This document shows, in pieces, positions 26,022 to 34,283 of a DNA stretch of 39,391 bases. Each line of letters opens with the position of its first letter. Positions within the stretch are counted from its first letter, which is position 1. Location of the stretch: positions 1 through 39,391 of the forward strand of contig NZ_PCOU01000039.1 of the NCBI RefSeq assembly GCF_002979455.1. The letters run 5' to 3'. The position numbers and the translations under genes were made by a program. Source of the stretch: Chryseobacterium sp. MYb7 (lineage in GTDB: Bacteria; Bacteroidota; Bacteroidia; Flavobacteriales; Weeksellaceae). The notes under the pieces were generated by a model that saw only the letters and a program-made list of their open reading frames with translations, made no database searches and was not told the DNA's origin.

Positions 26022-26025
26022 AAGT
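25984..26025. repeat. 42-bp direct repeat, right copy
   Basis: Identical to 15934-15975 in the same orientation. Similarity fades beyond 26025 (an A/G and a one-base shift, then AT-rich matches to about 26052). Outside the left edge at 25983 similarity ends at once, which marks the sharp right boundary of the island. Confidence 0.95.
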
Positions 26026-26049
26026 ATGACGATAAATATAATAGAAATA

Positions 26050-27198
26050 TTATACTTTCGTCAGCTCCTTATTAAAATTTTCTATGGTTGTTCTATACAT
26101 TTTCTCATAGATAGGAAGAATATTTTTCAAATCGAATTTTATAGCCTGATCTTTCGCATTTTGTTTCATTTTGGCTAAAAGTTCGTCATTGCTCAACAAC
26201 TTGATAGTATAGTTACTCATGGCTTCCACATTCCCGATTTCAGCAAGGTATCCTGTCTCACCCTGAATATTCACTTCAGGAATTCCTCCTGCATTGGAAC
26301 TGATGACCGGAGTATAAGCCGCCATCGCTTCCAAAGCCGCCAGACCGAAGCTTTCCTGCTCCGAAGGAAGAAGAAATACATCGGAAAGCTGTAAGATTTT
26401 ATACAAATCATTCACCTTTCCTAAAAGACGTATTTTTGAAATAAGATCGGGATTTTCTTCCAAAAACTGATTCACTTTTTCCATATCCGGACCTTCACCA
26501 ATGATGATCAGCTTGGATTTTACTTTTTTCTCCACATTTTTGAAGATCTGAAGTACTTCATCCACACGTTTTACAGGACGCAGGTTGGATACGTGAATCA
26601 GAATTTTTTCATCAGGATTGGCAAACTGCGTTCTCTGGCACTCAGAGCAGTCGTCAAATTCAGAATTATCAATAAAATTGGTAATCACCTGAATTTCTTT
26701 TTTGATGTTGAAAAACTGCAGCGTATCTTTTTTCAGACTTTCAGAAACTGAAGTAATCGCATCTGATTGATTGATGGAAAATTCTACTGCATGTTTATAA
26801 CTTGGGTGCTGGCCTACAAGGGTAATATCTGTACCGTGTAATGTAGTTACCAAAGGAATATCATTATTATCCTCCCGAAGCATTTGCTTTGCCGTAAAGG
26901 CTGCATATGCGTAAGGAATGGCATAATGTGCATGAAGCAGATCCAGTTTATAAAGATTCACAACCCTGTAGATCATCGAACTCAATGCAATATCATAAGG
27001 CTGATACTGGAAAAGAGGATAGGTCTGAACATTTACCCTGTGGAAGAAAATATTCGGGTTGGTGATGTCTAATCTTGCAGGAAGTGCAGAACTGATGAAA
27101 TGTACTTCATATCCTTTATTCGCAAGAGACATTCCCAATTCTGTTGCTACAATTCCGCTTCCTCCGTATGTTGGATAGCAAAGTATGCCTATTTTCAT
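26050..27198 (-). CDS. bshA: N-acetyl-alpha-D-glucosaminyl L-malate synthase BshA
   Basis: This 382-aa GT4 glycosyltransferase makes GlcNAc-malate from UDP-GlcNAc and L-malate, the first step of bacillithiol synthesis in the cytoplasm. Family signatures are the N-terminal GILCYPTYGGSGIVATELG, the LLHAHYAIPYAYAAF segment, TTLHGTDITLVG (sugar/phosphate site) and the C-terminal E-x7-E motif in SEQESFGLAALEAM followed by SSNAGGIPEV. Length matches BshA of Bacillus (about 377 aa). It starts 27 bases after the GH3 gene and shares its promoter. Directly downstream is the DUF2851 5' remnant, showing that the operon once continued. Other bacillithiol genes (bshB, bshC) are not in this window. Confidence 0.95.
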   Translation of the reverse strand: MKIGILCYPTYGGSGIVATELGMSLANKGYEVHFISSALPARLDITNPNIFFHRVNVQTYPLFQYQPYDIALSSMIYRVVNLYKLDLLHAHYAIPYAYAAFTAKQMLREDNNDIPLVTTLHGTDITLVGQHPSYKHAVEFSINQSDAITSVSESLKKDTLQFFNIKKEIQVITNFIDNSEFDDCSECQRTQFANPDEKILIHVSNLRPVKRVDEVLQIFKNVEKKVKSKLIIIGEGPDMEKVNQFLEENPDLISKIRLLGKVNDLYKILQLSDVFLLPSEQESFGLAALEAMAAYTPVISSNAGGIPEVNIQGETGYLAEIGNVEAMSNYTIKLLSNDELLAKMKQNAKDQAIKFDLKNILPIYEKMYRTTIENFNKELTKV

Positions 27199-27225
27199 TA
27201 GATTATTGTTGTTTTTGATGTTGTA

Positions 27226-28929
27226 TTATTTGGTAGTAGCTGAGGTAGTTGCATTAAGCTCTATACCCATTCCTGGTTTCAACTGATCATTAACCAGTAC
27301 AGGAAGTTTACCCCATATTTTTGTTTTTCCGTTTAAAGCATCCGCAGCAGCATTCATGGAATCATCATTGTTTTCATAAGAAACAAGTATTGTTGAAACT
27401 TTTGAGACATCAATATCCTTTAAAGCATAAGCACTTCCGAATACATTCAGAATTACATTTTGATTTTTGGTAAGATCAGAAAGCACTTTCTTTGATTCTG
27501 CCGAGATTTTATAAGGTTTATAAGCGGTTGAATTATCTTTATGGAAACCCACGATTACCGTTGATCCGGCTGGTATCGTATTAATTTCGCCAGCCTTTTT
27601 AATGATTACATTATTTCCTAATCTGTTGGCAAAAGTTTGATAAGGGGCTTCTTCCAAAGGAACATAATAAGTTTGTTTTCCTGTAAGAGGCAGTAATTTC
27701 TTTTCGTCTTTTAATAAAGTCAATGCGTTAGAATAAAGATTCTGTACTAAAGTAGTATGAGAATTATTATTCAGGTCAGCATTGATATTTTCAGGATTTT
27801 TTGGAGTGTACTGAGTCAATCCAAGGAAATATTTGGTCAAGAGAATTTTTTTCACACTTTCTTCTACTCTGGATTGAGGGATTTCTCCTTTATCAATAGC
27901 TTTCTGAATCAATTTTTTACCTTCAGAAACTCCTTGAGAGAAAAGCATAATATCATTTCCTGCTTTAAATGCCATAGTATCCAGTTCACCTGGTTTGTAC
28001 TTATTTGCTACAGCGCCCATGTTTAAGGCATCGGTAATGATTAAACCTTTATAACCTAGTTTATCTTTCAATAATCCTGTAATGATGTTTTTAGAAACAG
28101 AGGCTGGAATTCCTTTTCCTGATTCTAAGCTTGGAACATATAAGTGAGCAACCATTACACCACCAATTCCTTTATTCATCAAAGCTTTGAATGGTGCCAG
28201 TTCTATTGTATTAAGTCTGTCCATCGAGTGAGAAACTACCGGAAGGTCAAGGTGTGAGTCTGTGCTGGTATCTCCGTGTCCCGGAAAATGTTTGATAGCT
28301 GCTAATATATTGTTATCCTGAAGACCATTAGAATAGGATAAGGCAGAACTGATTACATTATTTACCTCAGAACCAAAACTTCTGTTCCCAATGATAGGAT
28401 TATCAGGGTTGGTGTTTACATCCACTACAGGAGCAAAATCCCAGTTGATTCCCATTCTGTGACAGTCATCAGCAATTTTTGCCGCCATCTGATACACAAG
28501 ATTTTTATCCTGAATAGCCCCTAATGTCATTGCCCATGGAAATTTGTGAGCCGTTGCAATTCTCTGGTACAGTCCCCATTCTGCATCCATCCCAATCATT
28601 AAAGGGATTTTAGATTTTTGCTGAAATTCATTTACCAGATTGATTTCCCTTGCTGCATCATCCTGCATTAGAATCAGACCGCCTATTTTATCTGTTGTAA
28701 CAATATTCCTTACCTGGCTGATATAGTCTTCTCCTTTATTGGTATAAAGTGCAATAATAAAAAGCTGTCCTAGTTTTTCATCCTGAGAAAGGGTTTTGTA
28801 TGTTTTGTCAACCCATTGCTGAGCCTTTTTCAAATCTTCCTTAGAAGCATTTTTAGGCTGATATTGGGCGTTCACCTTGGGACTTATCAATGCGACAATA
28901 AAGAGGGAAGTATATATTAATTTCTTCAT
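27226..28929 (-). CDS. Periplasmic glycoside hydrolase family 3 (beta-N-acetylhexosaminidase-like)
   Basis: This 567-aa protein has a signal peptide (MKKLIYTSLFIVALISPKVNAQ). ATG 28929 is chosen over 29016 because the signal begins there and the promoter lies between the two. The GH3 barrel spans about residues 40-370: GLILMQDDAAREI, LMIGMDAEWG, the KHFPGHGDTSTDSHLDLP loop with the His/Asp dyad typical of NagZ-type enzymes, and the nucleophile Asp in IITDALNMGAV. A C-terminal alpha/beta domain (~380-567) completes the protein. It probably removes beta-N-acetylglucosamine from peptidoglycan or glycan fragments in the periplasm. It is the first gene of the operon with bshA. Cytoplasmic NagZ of E. 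coli lacks the signal and the second domain, so no symbol is given. Confidence 0.9.
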   Translation of the reverse strand: MKKLIYTSLFIVALISPKVNAQYQPKNASKEDLKKAQQWVDKTYKTLSQDEKLGQLFIIALYTNKGEDYISQVRNIVTTDKIGGLILMQDDAAREINLVNEFQQKSKIPLMIGMDAEWGLYQRIATAHKFPWAMTLGAIQDKNLVYQMAAKIADDCHRMGINWDFAPVVDVNTNPDNPIIGNRSFGSEVNNVISSALSYSNGLQDNNILAAIKHFPGHGDTSTDSHLDLPVVSHSMDRLNTIELAPFKALMNKGIGGVMVAHLYVPSLESGKGIPASVSKNIITGLLKDKLGYKGLIITDALNMGAVANKYKPGELDTMAFKAGNDIMLFSQGVSEGKKLIQKAIDKGEIPQSRVEESVKKILLTKYFLGLTQYTPKNPENINADLNNNSHTTLVQNLYSNALTLLKDEKKLLPLTGKQTYYVPLEEAPYQTFANRLGNNVIIKKAGEINTIPAGSTVIVGFHKDNSTAYKPYKISAESKKVLSDLTKNQNVILNVFGSAYALKDIDVSKVSTILVSYENNDDSMNAAADALNGKTKIWGKLPVLVNDQLKPGMGIELNATTSATTK

Positions 28930-28946
28930 GACTTTTTGAATAAGAA

Positions 28947-28978
28947 CAAAAATACAATTAAAAAAATGAGGAAAACAA
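28947..28978 (-). promoter_or_regulatory. Bacteroidota-type promoter of the GH3-bshA operon
   Basis: On the minus strand TTG (28978-28976) is followed after 21 bases by TATTTTTG (28954-28947), an exact TAnnTTTG box. Transcription would start near 28940, about 11 bases before ATG 28929. This rules out the upstream in-frame ATG at 29016 as the main start. Confidence 0.75.
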
Positions 28979-29045
28979 AGTTTTTGCAATTTTTGGTATA
29001 TGATTTGAATACGCAATATAAATAATAACTAAACTTTAATAAGAA

Positions 29046-29582
29046 ATGAAAAAAATACTTCTGTTTTTATTCTTTGGTGCTGTAGGCTTTACTGCTTATA
29101 GCTGTGATAACAAGGATGATGTTGTTGTACAAAGTAAGGATACGTATTCAACAGCTTATGATATTATACCGAAATTTAATAAAGAAGATAGCTTTACGTA
29201 TCACTTTGATGATGCTTTTAAAAGCCCATTATTGGAATCTGATGTAGTGCTTATCTATTTACAGACAGGTCTTACTACTAATGGTTCTCCGATATGGAAA
29301 TTGCTTACTTATACAGAATATCCTAATAACGGTGCTGATAAAGTTGAGTATTCATATGACTTTAGTAAGGTTGACATTGGGATTGATGTAAGATCTACCA
29401 ATGGAGTTAATTTAGATAACAATCCAGGGTATTACACAAACAAGAAATTCAGAGTAGTAATTGTTCCTGCAAAAACAGGTACATCTAAAAATGCAGCCTT
29501 TGGTGAGGTTGATTATTCAAATTATAACAGCGTAATTAAATATTATAATATTAACGAGTCCAAGATTTCAACCAAATACTAA
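29046..29582 (+). CDS. Hypothetical lipoprotein
   Basis: This 178-aa protein has an N-terminal lipoprotein signal with Cys in TAYSCDNKDD, so it is probably an SpII lipoprotein. Acidic residues right behind the Cys (D-N-K-D-D) resemble the lipoprotein export signal described for surface-exposed lipoproteins of Bacteroidota. The rest is beta-rich with aromatic residues (FTYHFDDAF, VVLIYLQTGL, WKLLTYTEYP, FRVVIVPAKTG) and has no recognised domain. It is transcribed divergently from the GH3-bshA operon and ends in a bidirectional terminator. Similar unnamed proteins seem common in Chryseobacterium, a recollection that is not checked here. Function is unknown. Confidence 0.75.
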   Translation: MKKILLFLFFGAVGFTAYSCDNKDDVVVQSKDTYSTAYDIIPKFNKEDSFTYHFDDAFKSPLLESDVVLIYLQTGLTTNGSPIWKLLTYTEYPNNGADKVEYSYDFSKVDIGIDVRSTNGVNLDNNPGYYTNKKFRVVIVPAKTGTSKNAAFGEVDYSNYNSVIKYYNINESKISTKY

Positions 29583-29611
29583 GAAATATCTTTTCAGTTT
29601 TTTATAATTAA

Positions 29612-29644
29612 AAAAGTCCCGGGAGAACATCTTCCGGGGCTTTT
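29612..29644. terminator. Bidirectional terminator
   Basis: aaaagtcccgggag pairs with cttccggggctttt with G-U pairs, between two convergent lipoprotein genes. T runs lie on one side and A runs on the other. Confidence 0.85.
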
Positions 29645-29660
29645 GATTTTATCAAATTTA

Positions 29661-30614
29661 TCAACATCCTCCTCTAAAACCGCACGGGAGGCTAGGGTCT
29701 GGGTTAGTAACTCTTGGTGGGACAACATGGGTTGGGTCAAATGGTTTTTTTATTATTCTTATGCCTGTTAGATGCATACCAAAAAAACTTTCAGGAATAT
29801 AAGGGTCTGATCCACGTTCCGGTAAATAATACAAAATAAATGCATTTTTTGCTTCTGTAGTTGAAAAGTTAAAAACAAATGTTTTTTGTTGAGATGAAGG
29901 AGGAACGACTATTTCAGCTTTTTGAGTTTTATAATAGTTTGCTGAAACAAATCTATTATTTAATACTGGCCTTTTTGCACAAGGATCATTTCCAATAATT
30001 TCAGGTACATTTGCTAATTCCACTGCTACTATAGGAAACGCCTCGCTTTGTTGAGGATTGTGATTGTCATCATTTAGGCGATATTGATCATGTTTTTCTG
30101 TACGTATTATATCTTCGATGAACGATTTTAAAGTAATCTCATAAGTAGCATTTGGTTCAAAAGGAAATTCTATAGAAAGTGCATTTTCAAAAAGATTATT
30201 AACTAATCTACTTTGTCCTCTGCTGAAAACAGTTGCCGGAATATTTTCTGCCTGAAGCCTTATCCCTTTCCAAAGAAATCCATCTGTTCTTGGCATTCCA
30301 TATCCCCTAATTGTATATCCAAAAAATGTAAGTGGATTAGGTCCAAATGCAGCTGTTGATGTATAAATATTGTCGATATTATATCCTGTTTCAAATGAGC
30401 ACCCTCCGCCACTTGGTTGGATAAGAGTTTTATTTAAGTCCAAGTCCATTAAAGTAATTTCACCTCCATTTAAGGCTAACATTTTATTTGATACAGATGG
30501 TAATGTTTCCTTTAGGTTTAAACTTTGTTCTTCATCTTGGGTATAAAGCATATCATTACTACTTGCACAGCCAACGAAAAATAATGAAGAAATAACGAAT
30601 AATGTTTTTTTCAT
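29661..30614 (-). CDS. Hypothetical lipoprotein
   Basis: This 317-aa protein has a lipobox FVGC at residues ~13-16 (ISSLFFVGCASSNDM). The mature part is beta-rich (FGYTIRGYGMPRTDGFLWKG, YEITLKSFIED, FVFNFSTTEAKNAFILYYLP, FGMHLTGIRIIKK), resembling a carbohydrate-binding or adhesin-type jelly roll, though no family is certain. It ends in a Pro-rich tail with two Cys (LPCGFRGGC). It is single, convergent to the preceding lipoprotein gene and separated from ribA by a 157-base gap containing the ribA terminator. It could be surface-exposed; function unknown. Confidence 0.7.
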   Translation of the reverse strand: MKKTLFVISSLFFVGCASSNDMLYTQDEEQSLNLKETLPSVSNKMLALNGGEITLMDLDLNKTLIQPSGGGCSFETGYNIDNIYTSTAAFGPNPLTFFGYTIRGYGMPRTDGFLWKGIRLQAENIPATVFSRGQSRLVNNLFENALSIEFPFEPNATYEITLKSFIEDIIRTEKHDQYRLNDDNHNPQQSEAFPIVAVELANVPEIIGNDPCAKRPVLNNRFVSANYYKTQKAEIVVPPSSQQKTFVFNFSTTEAKNAFILYYLPERGSDPYIPESFFGMHLTGIRIIKKPFDPTHVVPPRVTNPDPSLPCGFRGGC

Positions 30615-30715
30615 AATAATTTAATTTTCCGTGCAAAGATAAATTAACTTTATAAAAAATACACTATATTGTGAGTTATTGAATAATTAAAATGTTTTTG
30701 TTGATTTCAATTATT

Positions 30716-30753
30716 AAAAAGCTCAAAAAAATATATATTTTTTTGAGCTTTTT
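30716..30753 (-). terminator. Terminator of the minus-strand ribA operon
   Basis: aaaaagctcaaaaaa pairs with ttttttgagcttttt across a short AT loop, 19 bases after the ribA stop codon. The stem is AT-rich but long (15 bp). Confidence 0.75.
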
Positions 30754-30771
30754 AATATTTACTTTATAAAA

Positions 30772-31368
30772 TTAGTTATCATTGTCATCCAGTAGATGTC
30801 CAAAGAAGTCTTTTTTTGTCTGCAGATATCCTTTGCTTATTTCGTTCGCAGGAATCTGTAGCGGTACTCTTGAATTAAGGTGAATATTGCTGTCTACAAC
30901 GTATTTTACCTTTTCAGGATTATTGGTCAGAAGGTTGATATCTTTTACATCCAACAGATTAAGGATTTCAATGGCTACGCCAAAGTTTCTGTCATCTGCG
31001 GGAAGTCCCAGCTCAAGATTGGCCTGTACGGTGTCCAAACCTTTTTCCTGTAGGGAATAAGCCTTCAGCTTGTTGATGATCCCGATGTTTCTTCCTTCCT
31101 GGCGAAGGTAGATGATAATTCCACCGTTTTCATGGATATATTTCATTGCAGCATCTAATTGCTGGCCGCATTCACATTTTTTTGAATGGAAAACTTCTCC
31201 TGTAATACATTCTGAATGGAAACGAACATTCACTGGTTTTGAGAAATCTGTATTTTCTGCAACAATGGCCATATGCGGCATCCAGTCGTTGACGTTTTCG
31301 GAGAAAGCTATCATTCGGAAAGTACCGTGTTCTGTAGGAACATTGGCTTCCGCCTGAATTTTAATCAT
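30772..31368 (-). CDS. ribA: GTP cyclohydrolase II
   Basis: This 198-aa enzyme converts GTP to 2,5-diamino-6-ribosylamino-pyrimidinone phosphate, the first step of riboflavin synthesis. The zinc ligands C54, C65 and C67 are present (SECITGEVFHSKKCECG) at the same numbers as in E. coli RibA, as is the substrate-binding and catalytic RQEGRNIGI motif. TNNPEKV near residue 150 is also conserved. It is a stand-alone form, unlike the RibBA fusion found in many bacteria, and of normal length. It is the last gene of the minus-strand block starting at DUF4292, 20 bases after a small lipoprotein gene. No FMN riboswitch is visible in front of it. Confidence 0.95.
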   Translation of the reverse strand: MIKIQAEANVPTEHGTFRMIAFSENVNDWMPHMAIVAENTDFSKPVNVRFHSECITGEVFHSKKCECGQQLDAAMKYIHENGGIIIYLRQEGRNIGIINKLKAYSLQEKGLDTVQANLELGLPADDRNFGVAIEILNLLDVKDINLLTNNPEKVKYVVDSNIHLNSRVPLQIPANEISKGYLQTKKDFFGHLLDDNDN

Positions 31369-31388
31369 TGATAGTTCAAATTGTTTTT

Positions 31389-31847
31389 TTAACTTCCTGG
31401 CAAAGCGTCTTCAATAACAGAAATATTGGTTTTTAAACGAACCAGATATCTGTTGAGAACTTCATCGTCATCTCTGTCAAGATTCTGCCTTAGCTTTTGA
31501 ATTTTTTTGTAAGATTTTTCAAAGCTTTTAAGGGCTCTGCTCTTTCCTGTAGAGTTATTGGCATCAATGGCATATAAATAATTCTGAAGACTGTATTTCA
31601 AGCTTGTAATCTCATCATTCAATCCGTTATTTTTAAACTTGGGAAAAGTAGAGACCATGTTTGAAATTTCAGAAGCATTTACATTCTCTTTAATATTGAT
31701 ATTAAAATTCTTCTTTGAGCCTCTATCGGAATCAGAACCTTTGGTATCACTATAAAAATTATTTGACAACGGAGAAAGGTTAAGCTTTTCCGTTGCGCAG
31801 GAAGATGTTAATATGATAAGTACTCCAAGAAAAATTAGTCGTTTCAT
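31389..31847 (-). CDS. Small lipoprotein of unknown function
   Basis: This 152-aa protein has a lipobox in LTSSCATEK (Cys ~17). The mature protein is polar and helical: a Ser/Asp/Lys-rich linker (residues ~30-50) and a C-terminal helix pair (TGKSRALKSFEKSYKKIQKL, RYLVRLKTNISVIEDAL). Its ATG overlaps the stop of the DUF4254 gene by four bases, so the two are translationally coupled. No family is recognised. The constant neighbourhood suggests an envelope role. Confidence 0.75.
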   Translation of the reverse strand: MKRLIFLGVLIILTSSCATEKLNLSPLSNNFYSDTKGSDSDRGSKKNFNINIKENVNASEISNMVSTFPKFKNNGLNDEITSLKYSLQNYLYAIDANNSTGKSRALKSFEKSYKKIQKLRQNLDRDDDEVLNRYLVRLKTNISVIEDALPGS

Positions 31848-32458
31848 TTCTGTTGCCCTTTTTGATAAAGGATTGGGTTAAGACTTTCATCGTTATACAT
31901 TTTCATTTGTTTGTATACTTTCATCTTAACGTTACCGTTTTCAATATCAGCTAGCAACTGATCTATAGAAGTTGACAGATCCTCTTTCTGAGTAAGCAGA
32001 ACATCCAGTTTAGCCTGGCAGTTGTTTCTGTGTTCTTCAGAAGCAGATTCTCTATTAGCTTCTAACGACATATGATAAACCTTTAATGCAAGAATTGATA
32101 GCCTGTCTACTGCCCAAGCGGGAGTTTCCGTATTTATTTTTGCTTCAGGTTTAGGAGTTATATTTTCAAACTTATTAAGGAACCAGCCATCAATATATTC
32201 TACCAGATCAGTTCTTTTCTGATTGGAAGCGTCTATTGTTCTCTTGAGTTGAAGAGCTTCAGCCGGATCAATATTTTCATCTCTAATTATATCTTCCAGA
32301 TGCCATTGAACGGTATCAATCCAGTTCTTTGCATACAAAATCCGTTCCAAACTGTCTTTTTCGAACGGGTTATTAATTAGAGTGTTAACGTCATCAGACA
32401 CGTGATAGTCTTCAATAGCCTGATTGAAGACTTTCCATGCAGTCTCAGTAAATTTCAT
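31844..32458 (-). CDS. DUF4254 domain-containing protein
   Basis: This 204-aa soluble, mostly helical protein has the DUF4254 features: the N-terminal TAWKVFNQAIEDYHV, YAKNWIDTVQWHLEDIIRD, LKRTIDASNQKRTDLVEYID and a central WAVDRLSILALKVYHM motif. Role unknown; the family is frequent in Bacteroidota near cell-envelope and lipopolysaccharide genes. It overlaps the following lipoprotein gene by four bases and starts 15 bases after tatA. No signal peptide, so it is cytoplasmic. Confidence 0.85.
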   Translation of the reverse strand: MKFTETAWKVFNQAIEDYHVSDDVNTLINNPFEKDSLERILYAKNWIDTVQWHLEDIIRDENIDPAEALQLKRTIDASNQKRTDLVEYIDGWFLNKFENITPKPEAKINTETPAWAVDRLSILALKVYHMSLEANRESASEEHRNNCQAKLDVLLTQKEDLSTSIDQLLADIENGNVKMKVYKQMKMYNDESLNPILYQKGQQK

Positions 32459-32473
32459 TAATTCTAAGGAATT

Positions 32474-32689
32474 TTAGTTGCTTGAAGAATTATTACTATT
32501 GTCAGAAGAAGACTTGTTTTCAGAACCTGGTTTGTCTTCTTCTTTTACCGCATCTTTAAATTCCTTGATGCCTGAACCTACTCCTCTCATTAATTCCGGA
32601 ATTTTCTTTCCTCCAAATAGTAATACTAAAAGTATTGCTACGATAAGGATATGCTGCCAAGATAAGGCAAGTATTGTTAGTGTATTCAT
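32474..32689 (-). CDS. tatA: Sec-independent translocase subunit TatA/TatE
   Basis: This 71-aa protein has a single N-terminal membrane helix (LTILALSWQHILIVAILLVLL), then the FGGKKIPELMRGVGSGIKEF hinge and amphipathic helix (F-G-x2-x-I/L-P-E-L motif) and a polar Ser/Asn-rich tail. TatA forms the pore-like oligomers that carry folded twin-arginine proteins across the inner membrane. Length is normal. tatC and tatB are not adjacent in this window. It sits in the envelope operon between the EnvC-like and DUF4254 genes. Confidence 0.93.
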   Translation of the reverse strand: MNTLTILALSWQHILIVAILLVLLFGGKKIPELMRGVGSGIKEFKDAVKEEDKPGSENKSSSDNSNNSSSN

Positions 32690-32720
32690 CTCTTAAAATT
32701 TTTGTAAAGTTACACTTTTT

Positions 32721-34283
32721 TTAATATGAAATCCAACCTAATGGATCAACTGGTGTACTTCCGTTCCATACTTGGAAATCAAGTGTATAAGCTCCGTCAA
32801 AATCCTGAGCAATTGTACCTATCGGTGTTCCTGATGAAACCTGCTGTCCTTTGGAAACATTTGCATTGGATAAGTTGGAATAAATAGTAAAGTAACCTCC
32901 GTGCTTGATAATAACAGTTTTTGTACCATCACTGCTGGCTACAACAGAAGATACAGTTCCTGGAAATACAGATTTGGCACGTGTACCTGAAGGCACAGAA
33001 ATTTTAATACCGGTATTGTCTTCTGATATATTTTTGAAAACCGGGTGCTGTTGTCTTCCGAAACGGTGAGTGATTTGTCCGGCTCTGTCTGCAGGGTAAC
33101 CAAGTCTTCCTCTGTTGTCTGCAAAGCTGTTTCCGGTAGCGGTAGAAACTCCGTAGCTTGTCATAGCTTTAGTTTCAGCTGCTTTTTTATCTTCTTCTTT
33201 TCTCTTGGCAAGGGCTGCTTCTGCGGCTCTTGCTGCTGTCAATTTATCTGCCGCATCTTTGGCTCTTGCATTGGCTTCGTCTGAGGCTTTTTTAGCAGCT
33301 ACTCTTCTGGCTTCATCTTTGGCATTAGCTTCTGCTTTAGCAGCATCTTCACTACGTTTTCTTTCTTCTTCAGCTCTTCTTGCTGCCAGTTCTGCTGCTT
33401 TTTTAGCTTCAGCTTCAGCAATTCTTCTTTCTCTTTCAAGGGCTTCTGCTCTTGCCTTAGCTTCTGCTTCAATTCTTGCTTTTTCTCTTTCAGCAGCCAG
33501 TTTCGCTAAACGAATTTTTTCTGCTTCTGCTTTTCTTCTTGCTTCTTCCTCTGCTTTGGCAATTCTGATTTCCTCAGCAATGATGGCTCTGATCTGTCCT
33601 TCCAATGCTTTAGACTGAACTTGTTTTTGTTTAAGTTCAGCAGTCAGTTTGGACTCGTTTTTCTTAAAGTCGGCTACCAATTGTTCTTTTTGGGCTCTTT
33701 CAGCATTAATCGTCGCCAAATCCTTCTGTTGGTTTACCAGAAGGTTTGTTTTCTCTTTTACAGAGTTTTGTTTCTGTGCAATTGTTTTTTTGATCAGATT
33801 GGCAGCATCGGTAATTTCAGCTGCTTTTTTATCCTGATAATCTGAGTATTGTTTCAGATATTGTACTCTACGTATAGCTTCTCCTAAATTCTTTGCAGAA
33901 AGAATAAAGGTTACTTTGTTCTGTACTCCTTTATTTTTATAAGCATTCACCAAAACCTCAGCATAGTTTTTTCTCAAAACAGCCAGTTCTTTATTCTGAC
34001 GGTTGATTTCCAGCTGACGCAGATAGATATCATCCTCAATGAATCTTTTTTCTTTCTGTGTATTATTGTATACCTTTTCTCTTAATACCAATTTTTGATT
34101 GACATTAGAAAGATAAGCTACGGAAAGTTTAGATTCACTTCTGGTTTTGGCTAAATCGGAGTTTATTTGTGCAATTTGTTTTTTAAGTTCGGCATTTTGT
34201 TTCTGCAGCTGTTCTTTGTTCTGCTGTCCCTGGTGCAGTCCGAACATCAAAACACCTATTAAAAAGCTAAATTTTTTAATCAT
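32721..34283 (-). CDS. EnvC-like murein hydrolase activator (degenerate LytM/M23)
   Basis: This 520-aa exported protein has a signal peptide ending in GLHQGQ. A long coiled coil (~20-245) and an Ala/Lys/Glu-rich low-complexity helix (~245-375) precede a C-terminal LytM/M23 fold (~405-520). The fold is present (TGIKISVPSGTRAKSVFPG, VIIKHGGYFTIYSNLSNANV, GTPIGTIA, DFQVW), but zinc ligands are missing. The usual H-x-G-x-D is replaced by N-T-G-I-K, the H of Y-x-H-L by N, and the H-x-H of the last strand by T-L-D. This matches EnvC/NlpD-type activators that switch on cell-wall amidases at division and are not enzymes themselves. Its ATG overlaps the stop of the DUF4292 gene by four bases. Confidence 0.88.
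   Translation of the reverse strand: MIKKFSFLIGVLMFGLHQGQQNKEQLQKQNAELKKQIAQINSDLAKTRSESKLSVAYLSNVNQKLVLREKVYNNTQKEKRFIEDDIYLRQLEINRQNKELAVLRKNYAEVLVNAYKNKGVQNKVTFILSAKNLGEAIRRVQYLKQYSDYQDKKAAEITDAANLIKKTIAQKQNSVKEKTNLLVNQQKDLATINAERAQKEQLVADFKKNESKLTAELKQKQVQSKALEGQIRAIIAEEIRIAKAEEEARRKAEAEKIRLAKLAAEREKARIEAEAKARAEALERERRIAEAEAKKAAELAARRAEEERKRSEDAAKAEANAKDEARRVAAKKASDEANARAKDAADKLTAARAAEAALAKRKEEDKKAAETKAMTSYGVSTATGNSFADNRGRLGYPADRAGQITHRFGRQQHPVFKNISEDNTGIKISVPSGTRAKSVFPGTVSSVVASSDGTKTVIIKHGGYFTIYSNLSNANVSKGQQVSSGTPIGTIAQDFDGAYTLDFQVWNGSTPVDPLGWISY

Noticed and set aside
28930..29016. 29 extra N-terminal residues on the GH3 enzyme
   Set aside because: The promoter lies inside that stretch and the signal peptide begins at the internal Met (28929).
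30615..31388. FMN riboswitch near ribA
   Set aside because: ribA is the last gene of an operon, and the conserved FMN-element boxes are not seen before it or before the operon.
33205..33618. Plus-strand 137-aa Ala/Ser-rich ORF
   Set aside because: It is the antisense shadow of the Ala/Lys/Glu-rich helix of the EnvC-like gene.
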